Positions 9,586 through 17,178 of a stretch of 27,987 nt of DNA are shown here, piece by piece. The notes beneath the pieces are model-generated. The model worked only from the letters and a program-made list of their open reading frames with translations, did no database searches and was not told where the DNA came from. How positions within the stretch are numbered: position 1 is the stretch's first letter; each line of letters starts with the position of its first letter. Source of the stretch: CAWBRT01 sp050015355 (GTDB lineage Bacteria > Acidobacteriota > Terriglobia > Terriglobales > Acidobacteriaceae); assembly GCA_050015355.1 (NCBI GenBank), contig JBEKBO010000054.1, positions 1-27,987 on the forward strand, in the 5' to 3' direction. Position numbers and translations under genes: made by a program.

Positions 9586-11448
9586 ATGGAAATGGATCCG
9601 CAAATTCGCGAGCCAGTGCCTGATGCGCACCCGGCGGGCGCAGTTGATAGGCCCATCGGCGGGGAGCCTTGGATATGGCAGGACTGGATCGCCGCACTGA
9701 CTCTTTTTGTCGCGACCGCTGCCGTGGTGTTATGGCAGAACGCCAGGCTGGCAGTATTGTGGGACCTCAGCTACATCCTGGAGAACTCGCACAGGATCTC
9801 GCTCGGGGATATGCCCTATCGTGACTTTCCCTTGTCATACGCGCCCTTGACATTTCTCACGCAAGCGGCGCTCATCAAGCTCAGCGGGCGAGTCTTCTTT
9901 CATCACGTGCTCTACTGCGCCGCTGTGGGCGGACTGGCCACGGTGCTAACCTGGCAAATTCTGCTGAACATGGTACGTGGCGCGTTGAAGTCAGCTCGGA
10001 TAGTGGCGTTTCTGCTGAGCGCGCCTTTGACTGTGCTGGGAATCTACTGCATCTTTCCGCATCCCTTTTACGATCCCGACTGCACGTTTGCAGTACTGGT
10101 TTGCATAGTTCTCCTTCAGCGATTGGAGCGTAGAGGATTTCCTCCTCTGCCCGCTTTTGTCACCGGGGCCGTGCTGGTGGTTCCACTGTTTGTTAAACAG
10201 AATACGGGACTTGCTTTCCTGGCAAGTGCGGGGCTGGCGTTCGCGGTGCTGCTGGGCCTTAAACTATGGCAGCGCCGGCCCGTGCGGGGATATCTGTGGG
10301 TCATGCTCGGAGCAACTGGCGGCCTGCTATCAGCGCTTTTGCTTATACATCTGACCGCCGGTCTGGCGAACTACCAGCACTGGACAATTCAATTCGCTCG
10401 GTCCCGGCGGATGCCGCAGCTCGCGGACATGCTCGCCGTATACCGGAATCCGGTGCTGCCTTGGTGGATCGCAACGTTCCTGACCGGGGCGGTGCTGCTG
10501 TGGCTCAACCAACGGAGCCGTTTGCTGCAGCCGCGCAGTTTGATGTCGTCGGGCGGCGTTTCTCAAAGGAGTGTTCGGCAGCGGGATGACCGGAGATTGG
10601 CGCTGCTTTCCGGCTTACTACTGTCGAGTCCTTTCCTCTGGATGCTGATTCGCCTATTCGTCGAACAAGAGCCGGCAGGGCGCGCCGAAGGCCTGCTCGC
10701 CCTCTGGCCCTTCCTGTTGATGGTTTCCTTCATCTTCGCGCTTTTGAGTGTGGGACGCCGCAGGGGCATCGCGCTCGTCCTGCCTTTCATGCTGATCGGC
10801 ACCGTAAATGGAGCTTTCTTGTCACAGCAGCTCTGGGGCTCTACTTACGCCATTTGGCCCTTGCTCATGCTACTGATGGCAGACGCGATCACGGTACTTT
10901 TCCCGGTGTTGAAGAATCGGACTGGCTGGAAGACGGTGTCACTTACCGTCGTGGTGGCGATCTCGATGGCGGTCTCGGGTGGGTATTACGCTTGGAGCCA
11001 TGAGCGTCTGGACTATGCGAACCTTTCCGAGGGCGCAATAACCCGATCGAGTTTGCCGGCGCTAAAGGGGCTCTCGGTTCGCGGCGAGTGGATACCACAG
11101 TTCGAGGAACTGCTTCGGTTTTCCGAGCGCGAGATTCCGCGGCAGGAAGGATTGTTGATGATCCCCGGCGAGGATCTGTTTTATTACAGCAGCGGAAGGC
11201 GCCCGCGCTTCCCGGTGCTGATGTTCGACCATACCGTCAACCCGTATAGCCCGGAAGAAATCCTCCAGCTCAGCCGGGCTCGGGACATCCGTTGGTTGAT
11301 CGTGAAGCGGGAGCTTCAACTCCAGACGGATCCGGTAGAGCACAAGGACCGGCTACTCGAATTGTTACGGCAGGATTTTCAGCAAGTGGAGAGCCTGGAC
11401 AACTATGACGTGTACCGTAAGAAATCGAACGGCGGTTCGCCTGGCTGA
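9586..11448 (+). CDS. polytopic membrane protein, GT-C glycosyltransferase-like
   Basis: This is a protein of about 620 residues with ten or more hydrophobic helices and a soluble C-terminal part (about the last 130 residues). The first extracytoplasmic loop contains W-D-L-S-Y and then M-P-Y-R-D-F. Acidic residues in this loop, followed by PLSYAPLTF, resemble the GT-C superfamily (ArnT/PMT-like lipid-linked sugar transferases). That points to transfer of a sugar from a lipid carrier at the outer face of the membrane. The acceptor is unknown and the assignment is by general architecture only. ATG at 9586 is the chosen start; GTG at 9577 and ATG at 9592 are in the same frame, and none has a clear ribosome site. 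It stands alone between the nif genes and a convergent phosphoesterase. Confidence 0.75.
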   Translation: MEMDPQIREPVPDAHPAGAVDRPIGGEPWIWQDWIAALTLFVATAAVVLWQNARLAVLWDLSYILENSHRISLGDMPYRDFPLSYAPLTFLTQAALIKLSGRVFFHHVLYCAAVGGLATVLTWQILLNMVRGALKSARIVAFLLSAPLTVLGIYCIFPHPFYDPDCTFAVLVCIVLLQRLERRGFPPLPAFVTGAVLVVPLFVKQNTGLAFLASAGLAFAVLLGLKLWQRRPVRGYLWVMLGATGGLLSALLLIHLTAGLANYQHWTIQFARSRRMPQLADMLAVYRNPVLPWWIATFLTGAVLLWLNQRSRLLQPRSLMSSGGVSQRSVRQRDDRRLALLSGLLLSSPFLWMLIRLFVEQEPAGRAEGLLALWPFLLMVSFIFALLSVGRRRGIALVLPFMLIGTVNGAFLSQQLWGSTYAIWPLLMLLMADAITVLFPVLKNRTGWKTVSLTVVVAISMAVSGGYYAWSHERLDYANLSEGAITRSSLPALKGLSVRGEWIPQFEELLRFSEREIPRQEGLLMIPGEDLFYYSSGRRPRFPVLMFDHTVNPYSPEEILQLSRARDIRWLIVKRELQLQTDPVEHKDRLLELLRQDFQQVESLDNYDVYRKKSNGGSPG

Positions 11449-11527
11449 AGGATGACCACCGCATTGGACCAATTTCCATGTAGGTAATATCCGGGCACAA
11501 ACTCAGAATGTCATGGCGAGCGAAGCC

Positions 11528-11570
11528 GAGCCACCTTTTGTTTCTGTTGCGAATAAACAAAGGGTGGCTC
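11528..11570. repeat. 16-bp inverted repeat (intergenic palindrome)
   Basis: GAGCCACCTTTTGTTT (11528-11543) and AAACAAAGGGTGGCTC (11555-11570) can form a 16-bp stem with one G-T pair and an 11-base loop. It lies between two convergent genes. No T-run follows on either strand, so it is not a standard intrinsic terminator. Palindromes with AAGGGTGGC cores are, from memory, frequent between acidobacterial genes, so this may be a dispersed element. Confidence 0.6.
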
Positions 11571-11705
11571 CACTCCGCGCCCGAATAACTTCTTGCCTAT
11601 CGAATGTGATATCGGGCACACAGCTTGCCTGCTCTGGCCACAGGCGCTCGGCGCTTCGGTCGCCATGGCATTCTCTTGGGGGTTTGGATACACGAACATG
11701 AAGTT

Positions 11706-11729
11706 GGCCCAGCCGAAGGCGGCTGGGCC
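11706..11729. terminator. perfect GC-rich hairpin at the end of the phosphoesterase gene
   Basis: GGCCCAGCCG and CGGCTGGGCC form a perfect 10-bp stem with a four-base loop, 14 bases beyond the stop codon of the reverse-strand phosphoesterase. It is well placed for termination or mRNA protection, though no T-run follows on either strand. Confidence 0.45.
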
Positions 11730-11742
11730 TGCTTCATGCCAG

Positions 11743-14496
11743 TTACTGCATCTTCCCGGGCGTACACGTTGCGCCTGTGGGCGCCACCGGCGTGGGCGGC
11801 GGAGTGGTGTTGGTGTTCAGGGTAGGCGGTATGGCCCAAGGCACGTTGACGAAGTCGAAGAAATCCAGCAAATTAGGCTGCGCCGCATCGCGGTTGGTCA
11901 GTTGCGCCGTTGGACCGATAAAGCGGCTCTCGACGAACTTGATGACAGCCGTGTGATCCATCGGGATATGGGAAACATAGTGTCTCCGGGTGAACGGAGA
12001 GATCACCATGTTGGGGAGCCGGAACCCGAGTTGAGCCGCAAACCCCTGGACTTGCGCTGCATCGCCAGGAAGGTAACCGGGGTCGTCCCAGACTCCGTGG
12101 GGCTGCAGGTCGCAGTGCAGGGTCGGCGTCGGCTGCGTACCGATACCGACCGGGCCGTTCGCTGGACATGGGAAGTAAGTGTCCGCGTTGACCGCAATGC
12201 TGGAAATATCGGGAATACTAACGGTCGGCGCGATCCCCGTTGCGAGCCCGGTGAAATCGTTGGAGTGATTGGGAACCGGCGGGACATGGTCGAACGGTCC
12301 GCCGCCCTCGTCGTAGGAAAGGAAGAAGACCGAATCCTTCCACGACGGGCTGCTCATCAACGCATTAACCATGTTTGCAACCTGAGCCTGTCCTGAAAGT
12401 ATCGACTGGCCCGAACCAGGATGCTCGTCATCGATGCCGTAGGCAGGCTCGACGAAGGCAAAGTTGGGAAGACAGTTCCCGGCTTGACCTGGCGTGCAAG
12501 TTGTTCCGCTGGCTATATCGAGGAAGTACTGGCCACTGGGATACTGGCCGATGGGAACAATGTGAGTCGTATCGATACAAAACGCATTCTGGGAATCGCC
12601 GACAGCCGCTCCCGATGGGGTTGTCGTGGCAGAGCAGACCCCCTTCGTTGCCGGAACATACAGGTACTGATACGAATCCTGGAAATCGGCGAACGTGATC
12701 GAAGGGTAGGCGCTTAGCGTCGACGTTCCGCAATCGCCATCGGGGTCCGTACAGCCGCCGTCGGTCATGCCGTAATAAATTCTCCACGACACTCCGGCAT
12801 TGGTTAATTTGCTGAAGATGGTTGGGATCGCCAGTTGGGCGTTCTGCGGAAGACCGGCCGCCTTCAGTTTTGGGTTGTCGTCCTTGAACGGATCGTAGAC
12901 CAAGCCTTGCGTGGTTCCACCCGTTAAGGTCGCGATGCGGTTCGGCGTGCTCTTGCTGGAGACCGGCGAGAACCAGCGGTCGGAGAGCGCAAACTGCGAA
13001 GCCATGTAGTAGTAATAGTTGAGGAACCCCTGATCGTAGTATCCCATAGCACGTTGACCCTGAAGATCATCGGTCAAAACCCCACTGCCGCATGCCCCGC
13101 CCTGGCAGTTATCGGCATAGTTCTGGGCGACGTGCACAAAGCCATCCAGGTAGATGGGGCGCCCGGTCGTGAAGTCATACCGGCTAACATCGCCGTAGCT
13201 GCCGACCCAGTCCGAGGTCATGTCGTCAACACAGGCAGTGGCCAACTTGAACAACGAGTATGGGGTTGCCGGGGTGACGACGGCGAACGGCGTACAGGGG
13301 GTGGTTCCCACTAGTCCGCTGGCTGGACAGATGACGGGGTCGCTGATGTTGGGGTTGGGATTGGGGATATTCTTGTTGGGGGTCGGGAAGTTCCCTACCA
13401 CGGCACCGGATGCGGTTCCGACAATCCCGTCGACATCGTACTCGTTGCCATCGTCGCCGATATTCCACGCTTGCCCTGAGGGATCCTTCTGCTTCGGTCG
13501 GTATTGGTTCAACATCCCGAAGTAGGTGTCAAAGGTGCGGTTCTCCTGCATCAGGAAGATGACGTGATTAATCAGCGCCACACTAGGCGCGGCATGGACA
13601 GTCACCGTTGCCGTCGCCGTTGCCGTCGCCGTTGCCGTAACGCTTCCGCTGGTAGCCGTCGCCGTGTAGATCGTGGTTGCGGTCGGGCTGGGGTTATAGG
13701 TTCCACCGGTTCCGGGGAGGGTATCTGTCGTGCCGTCGACGTTGTCCGAGATCACTACCTGCGTCGCATTGGCGGCCGTAACAGTCAGGGTAGTGGAATT
13801 CCCTTTGACAATCGTGTTGGGAGCGGCCGTGATCGACACAGTCATCACCGTGACCGTGACCTGGGCCTGAGCCGTCTGGCTGCTCGCGCCCGTGGCAGTA
13901 ACCGTATAGGTCATCGTCTGAGCCGGATGTAGAGGAGGCACGGTCCCGCCGCCTGCCGAAACAGGAACGCTTGTGTTATCCACGTTGTTCGTGATGTACA
14001 CCGAGTTTGCGTTCGCCACGGTAACTGTCAGAGTCACTGGCTGCCCGGCGGCAATTATCGGCGCGCTTGCCGTCATGCTGACTGTCGTCGCCGTTGAGGG
14101 CAGCACGGTAATGGGAACACTGGCGGCAGCCGTCTGGCTGGCGGCGCCGCTTGCCGTCGCCGTGTAGGTACAGGTACCGGGCGTATTCGGGACCGGGAAC
14201 GTTTGTGTTCCGCCGGTTGCCTGCAAGGTAGCCGTCTGACTGTCGCAGTTATCGGCGACGACGACTTGGGTGGCGTTCGTTGCCACGACGGTCAGCGTGA
14301 CCGATCCGCCAGCCGCGATGCTGGGTGCGCTGGCACTGATGGTTACGGTCGGGACAGGCGGCGCAGTTTGCGGACTAGTTTGTCCGCTGGGGACTGGTGA
14401 GACCCCTTTGCCACATGCCGAGAGAATCAAAAACGTGAGGAGCACCACGCACAGGGTCAAAAACCTGCAGCGTCCAGAGGCGGAGGCTTGCATCAT
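11743..14496 (-). CDS. lipoprotein phosphoesterase (phospholipase C / acid phosphatase family) with three Ig-like repeats
   Basis: The protein is a secreted, lipid-anchored hydrolase of the phosphoesterase family that includes bacterial phospholipase C and acid phosphatase AcpA. The N terminus has a hydrophobic signal with lipobox LSAC (Cys28). Three Ig-like repeats of about 80 residues follow (about residues 49-300), then an Ala/Thr-rich hinge. The catalytic domain starts with the hallmark QENRTFDTYFG around residue 317 and continues with YDEGGGPFDHVPP and MDHTAVIKFVE, which hold further metal-binding Asp/His residues. An upstream in-frame ATG at 14517 exists, but AGGAAGG directly precedes the ATG at 14496. 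The gene is near the pst/pho region, so a role in releasing phosphate from organic phosphate is likely, but the substrate is not shown by sequence. Confidence 0.88.
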   Translation of the reverse strand: MMQASASGRCRFLTLCVVLLTFLILSACGKGVSPVPSGQTSPQTAPPVPTVTISASAPSIAAGGSVTLTVVATNATQVVVADNCDSQTATLQATGGTQTFPVPNTPGTCTYTATASGAASQTAAASVPITVLPSTATTVSMTASAPIIAAGQPVTLTVTVANANSVYITNNVDNTSVPVSAGGGTVPPLHPAQTMTYTVTATGASSQTAQAQVTVTVMTVSITAAPNTIVKGNSTTLTVTAANATQVVISDNVDGTTDTLPGTGGTYNPSPTATTIYTATATSGSVTATATATATATVTVHAAPSVALINHVIFLMQENRTFDTYFGMLNQYRPKQKDPSGQAWNIGDDGNEYDVDGIVGTASGAVVGNFPTPNKNIPNPNPNISDPVICPASGLVGTTPCTPFAVVTPATPYSLFKLATACVDDMTSDWVGSYGDVSRYDFTTGRPIYLDGFVHVAQNYADNCQGGACGSGVLTDDLQGQRAMGYYDQGFLNYYYYMASQFALSDRWFSPVSSKSTPNRIATLTGGTTQGLVYDPFKDDNPKLKAAGLPQNAQLAIPTIFSKLTNAGVSWRIYYGMTDGGCTDPDGDCGTSTLSAYPSITFADFQDSYQYLYVPATKGVCSATTTPSGAAVGDSQNAFCIDTTHIVPIGQYPSGQYFLDIASGTTCTPGQAGNCLPNFAFVEPAYGIDDEHPGSGQSILSGQAQVANMVNALMSSPSWKDSVFFLSYDEGGGPFDHVPPVPNHSNDFTGLATGIAPTVSIPDISSIAVNADTYFPCPANGPVGIGTQPTPTLHCDLQPHGVWDDPGYLPGDAAQVQGFAAQLGFRLPNMVISPFTRRHYVSHIPMDHTAVIKFVESRFIGPTAQLTNRDAAQPNLLDFFDFVNVPWAIPPTLNTNTTPPPTPVAPTGATCTPGKMQ
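13597..14352 (-). repeat. three tandem Ig-like domain repeats within the phosphoesterase
   Basis: Three protein-level repeats share the pattern SA-x-I-x-x-G-x-x-V-T-L-T-V, then V-x-N-x-D, then T-Y-T-x-T-A. Each is about 80 residues. They probably act as a spacer or binding module holding the catalytic domain away from the outer membrane. Confidence 0.75.
13607..13636. repeat. hexamer microsatellite encoding the Ala-Thr hinge
   Basis: Five back-to-back copies of GTYGCC (GTTGCC and GTCGCC alternating) encode the (Ala-Thr) run between the last Ig-like repeat and the catalytic domain on the reverse strand. Copy-number change here would keep the frame and alter linker length. Confidence 0.75.
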
Positions 14497-14508
14497 GACA
14501 CCTTCCTG

Positions 14509-14547
14509 TCTATTCATTCACATCGCAGACTGCCACTTATGAATAGA
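14509..14547. repeat. inverted repeat in the phosphoesterase leader
   Basis: TCTATTCAT (14509-14517) and ATGAATAGA (14539-14547) are perfect 9-base inverted arms with 21 bases between them, immediately upstream of the preferred phosphoesterase start. It could be a leader hairpin near the ribosome site or an operator. Confidence 0.45.
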
Positions 14548-14740
14548 AGCCAAAGCTGCACGCCTGAGTTGCTCCGCGATTTTGGTTGCCTGCGCGCTGA
14601 GAAAATGCAAAAAAAATATCGAGAAATACCTGCGTACCTTGCGCCTCACCCTTGCTGAAACCGCCACGGGCGTCGAAGGGGAGCGCTTTGTAGGAGCTGG
14701 ACGGGGCTGGCGAGAAAGCATGGACCAGCCTATGTTTGGT

Positions 14741-14776
14741 TATAAAAAACAAGGGCAGCATCGTGTGATGCCGCCC
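14741..14776 (-). terminator. intrinsic terminator
   Basis: On the reverse strand a 10-bp stem (arms 14767-14776 and 14753-14762, one G-T pair, four-base loop) is followed by TTGTTTTTTAT. It lies about 95 bases past the MerR-type gene and should end its transcript. The rest of the 14548-14870 interval shows no supported gene. Confidence 0.85.
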
Positions 14777-14870
14777 TCAGTCAGGAGAACTTCTTAGTTG
14801 TTGTCGTGCTCGATCGCCAATCAGATCGCCCGGCGGTGCCAGTACTGGGTCCGTCAACCTTGAAACTGCT

Positions 14871-15347
14871 CTAGGTGGTTTCCTTCTTGGCTTTACCCGC
14901 CAACAGGACCGATTTCATGTTCTCGCATGCCGGCGCTGTACGGTAAATCTCGCACTCGTAGCAATCCTTGCCGGGCCAACAGCAGGTGTGATGAACCCAA
15001 CAGGGATTGGAAGACTCTGCCGTTGTAGCGCAGTGGATTCTCTCCGCACCGCTACAATTGCGAACGTCCCAGCAGGGCAGTAGAGCAAGCAGATGCCGGA
15101 CGCCGGCAAAGTTCAACCGGTAGTCGCGCACCAGGCGCATCAAAGTCTCGATCCATGGATAGTCCCGTTCGGTGTAGTAGCGGGTGCCCTTTGACGACTT
15201 GATGGGTATGAGGAGTCCCTCGCGCTCATAAAGCCGGAGCAGGTCCACGGAGATATGGAAATGCCGGGCCACTCCGCCAATCTTGATCTTGCGCTCGGGC
15301 TTTGTGGGAGGCACGATGGAAGCTAAGGGATTCGGCGCTGAAAGCAT
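14871..15347 (-). CDS. MerR-family regulator with cysteine-rich C-terminal domain
   Basis: The 158-residue protein has a MerR winged-helix DNA-binding domain: IGGVARHFHISVDLLRLYER at about residues 23-42, then GLL, and the wing R-Y-Y at 56-58. The usual dimer helix is followed by a tail of about 65 residues with nine cysteines (92, 98, 106, 116, 122, 123, 129, 132, 141), including two P-C-W motifs and C-Y-E-C-E-I-Y. Such a tail suggests binding of metal, an Fe-S cluster or redox sensing; which one cannot be told from sequence. The start at 15347 follows GAGGT closely; an in-frame ATG at 15437 would add 30 residues of poor quality. The target may be its own promoter or the pst genes upstream. 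Confidence 0.85.
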   Translation of the reverse strand: MLSAPNPLASIVPPTKPERKIKIGGVARHFHISVDLLRLYEREGLLIPIKSSKGTRYYTERDYPWIETLMRLVRDYRLNFAGVRHLLALLPCWDVRNCSGAERIHCATTAESSNPCWVHHTCCWPGKDCYECEIYRTAPACENMKSVLLAGKAKKETT

Positions 15348-15435
15348 AGCTACCTCAAAACTATCGACAAGGTCGAGACAACAACCTCTTGCAAACAAGA
15401 GAAGTGCAACCTGGTAACCAATCTCCCCACTGTAC

Positions 15436-15452
15436 ACCAGATTTTAACTGGT
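15436..15452. promoter_or_regulatory. possible operator upstream of the MerR-type gene
   Basis: ACCAG-ATTTTAA-CTGGT is an interrupted palindrome about 90 bases upstream of the MerR-type start. Further upstream on the reverse strand, TTGACG with TAAGAC 17 bases later is a weak sigma-70-like pair. MerR proteins bind such dyads, but this site is inferred only from symmetry and position. Confidence 0.3.
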
Positions 15453-15515
15453 TCGGTTTCAATGTCTTACTGGAATCCATCGCAATCGTCAAGAAATCGT
15501 GACCAGAACGGCGCG

Positions 15516-15540
15516 AAAACGCGCAAGGAAAGTGCGTTTT
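15516..15540. terminator. possible weak terminator after phoU
   Basis: AAAAC(GC)GCA and TGCGTTTT form an 8-bp stem with a two-base bulge and a 7-base loop, flanked by A and T runs. It lies about 100 bases downstream of phoU on the reverse strand. The 15348-15641 interval otherwise has no gene. Confidence 0.3.
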
Positions 15541-15641
15541 TACCCAAAACGGGAAGGCGCGGCACGGAGGAGCAGGCGAATTTCGCTAAACCGGTCTAAC
15601 TCTGGCCGCCCCGCCGAAGCACATCAATTGGGGGGCGGCAG

Positions 15642-16337
15642 CTACTGCGGCATGGCTGGCCGGTCTTCCGGATCCAAACCGACCCGGTGACGGACATCGG
15701 CGCCGCGAACCCAGAAGATTACGTCTTCGGAAATATTCGTCGCGTGGTCGGCCACCCGCTCCAGATTGCGCGTAATCAACAGCACGTCGAGATAGGCTTG
15801 CGCCCGGTCCGGGTCCTGCTTCATTCGCTGCACCAGGATGACGAAAGCCTCGTCCTTCATGCGGTCAACGATGTTGTCCATTTCCAGAACGGCTTGGGCG
15901 ACTTCCGCCTTTCCAGAGAGGAAGGATTCGAGCGCGCGCCGCATCATCGTCGACACGGTTGCCGTCATCCGCCCGATGTCGACCGGGATCTCAGCGACCT
16001 CGGGACCTGCCAGCAGGTCCATCGTGCGTTGTGCGATGTTCACCGCCTGATCGCCGACGCGCTCGATGTCCGAATTGATCTTCAGCACTGCCACGATGAA
16101 CCGGAGGTCGACGGCCATCGGTTGCTGCATGGCGAGCAGGTCGAGCGCAAGCTCATCGATGGCGCGTTCGGCGGCGTTGATCGAGTCTTCCCGTTCGAAG
16201 ACGAGTTGGCAAAGCTTTGGGTCGCGCTGAAGGTATGATTCGGTCGCGGCCTCGATCGCGCTCTCCGCCATGCCGCCCATTTGCAGGAGCTTCTGCTTGA
16301 GGTCATCAAGCCCTTGTTGGAACCTTGTCCGCTTCAT
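15642..16337 (-). CDS. phoU: phosphate signalling regulator PhoU
   Basis: PhoU is a cytoplasmic all-helical protein with two three-helix repeats. It links the Pst transporter to the PhoR kinase and holds the Pho response down when phosphate is plentiful. Both metal-binding family motifs are present: DIERVGDQAVNIAQ in the first repeat and NLERVADHATNISED in the second. Its 231 residues are the usual length. The ATG overlaps the pstB stop by four bases (ATGA), so it is co-translated with the transporter ATPase. A second, more divergent paralogue lies at 21558-22277. Confidence 0.95.
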   Translation of the reverse strand: MKRTRFQQGLDDLKQKLLQMGGMAESAIEAATESYLQRDPKLCQLVFEREDSINAAERAIDELALDLLAMQQPMAVDLRFIVAVLKINSDIERVGDQAVNIAQRTMDLLAGPEVAEIPVDIGRMTATVSTMMRRALESFLSGKAEVAQAVLEMDNIVDRMKDEAFVILVQRMKQDPDRAQAYLDVLLITRNLERVADHATNISEDVIFWVRGADVRHRVGLDPEDRPAMPQ

Positions 16338-17095
16338 CCAAACCTGCCTGTGATGTAATCCTCCGTGCGCTGATCGGAGGGGGTGGTAAAGATCTTTTGC
16401 GTTTTGTCGAACTCGATCAGGCTGCCCATCAGGAAGAAGCCTGTGTAGTCCGCCACGCGCGCCGCCTGCTGCATATTATGCGTCACAATGACGACCGTGT
16501 AGCGCTCTTTCAACTGGAAAATCAGTTCTTCGATCTTGCCGGTTGAGATCGGGTCCAGTGCCGAAGCGGGCTCGTCCATCAGCAGGACTTCGGGCGCCAC
16601 GGCCAACGCCCGGGCAATGCAGAGCCGCTGCTGCTGTCCGCCGGAGAGGCTTGCACCCGACTTCTTTTTGAGCACGTCCTTGACTTCGTCCCACAGGGCG
16701 GCCATTTGCAAGGATTGCTCGACGACTTCGTCGAGTTCGTGGCGCTTGCGGAAACCGTTCAACTTAAGTCCAGCGGCAACGTTGTCGTAAATCGACATGG
16801 TGGGAAACGGATTCGCCTTCTGAAAGACCATGCCAATGCGCCGGCGCACGTCCACGGCGGCGGTTGCGCTGTCATAAACATCGAGATCACCGACTTTTAC
16901 ACTTCCGGAGACACGCGCATCCGGCAGCGTCTCGTGCATGCGGTTCAAGCACCGGATATAGGTCGACTTGCCGCAGCCGGACGGTCCGATAATGGCCGTC
17001 ACGTGGCTGGGCTCAATCTTCATTTTGATGTCGTTAAGTACCTGAGCCTTTCCAAACCAGGCACTCAGATCCTGGACATCAATACCCACGCCCAT
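16334..17095 (-). CDS. pstB: phosphate ABC transporter ATP-binding protein
   Basis: PstB hydrolyses ATP to drive inorganic phosphate import through PstCA. The 253-residue protein has Walker A GPSGCGKST (37-45), the Q-loop Gln92, the ABC signature LSGGQQQR (150-157), Walker B VLLMDEP (170-176) and the switch His206. The PASALDPIST segment is typical of PstB. ATG at 17095 is used; the ribosome site is weak and GTG at 17089 is an alternative. It is the third gene of pstCAB-phoU. Confidence 0.97.
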   Translation of the reverse strand: MGVGIDVQDLSAWFGKAQVLNDIKMKIEPSHVTAIIGPSGCGKSTYIRCLNRMHETLPDARVSGSVKVGDLDVYDSATAAVDVRRRIGMVFQKANPFPTMSIYDNVAAGLKLNGFRKRHELDEVVEQSLQMAALWDEVKDVLKKKSGASLSGGQQQRLCIARALAVAPEVLLMDEPASALDPISTGKIEELIFQLKERYTVVIVTHNMQQAARVADYTGFFLMGSLIEFDKTQKIFTTPSDQRTEDYITGRFG

Positions 17096-17119
17096 TCAGC
17101 ACGGGCCCCTTTCTCCCCG

Positions 17120-17136
17120 CGGCAGCCGGGCTGCCG
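17120..17136. repeat. hairpin between pstA and pstB
   Basis: CGGCAGC and GCTGCCG form a perfect 7-bp stem with a three-base loop in the 83-base pstA-pstB gap. It may protect or process the mRNA so that subunits are made in different amounts. No T-run follows, so full termination is unlikely. Confidence 0.4.
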
Positions 17137-17178
17137 TCCACCGCAATCCAGATTGGAGGAAGTTCGGTGGATCGAACA

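Noticed and set aside
11593..12396. 267-residue + strand ORF at the end of the phosphoesterase gene
   Set aside because: Arg/Gly-rich translation antisense to the well-supported catalytic domain, with no ribosome site.
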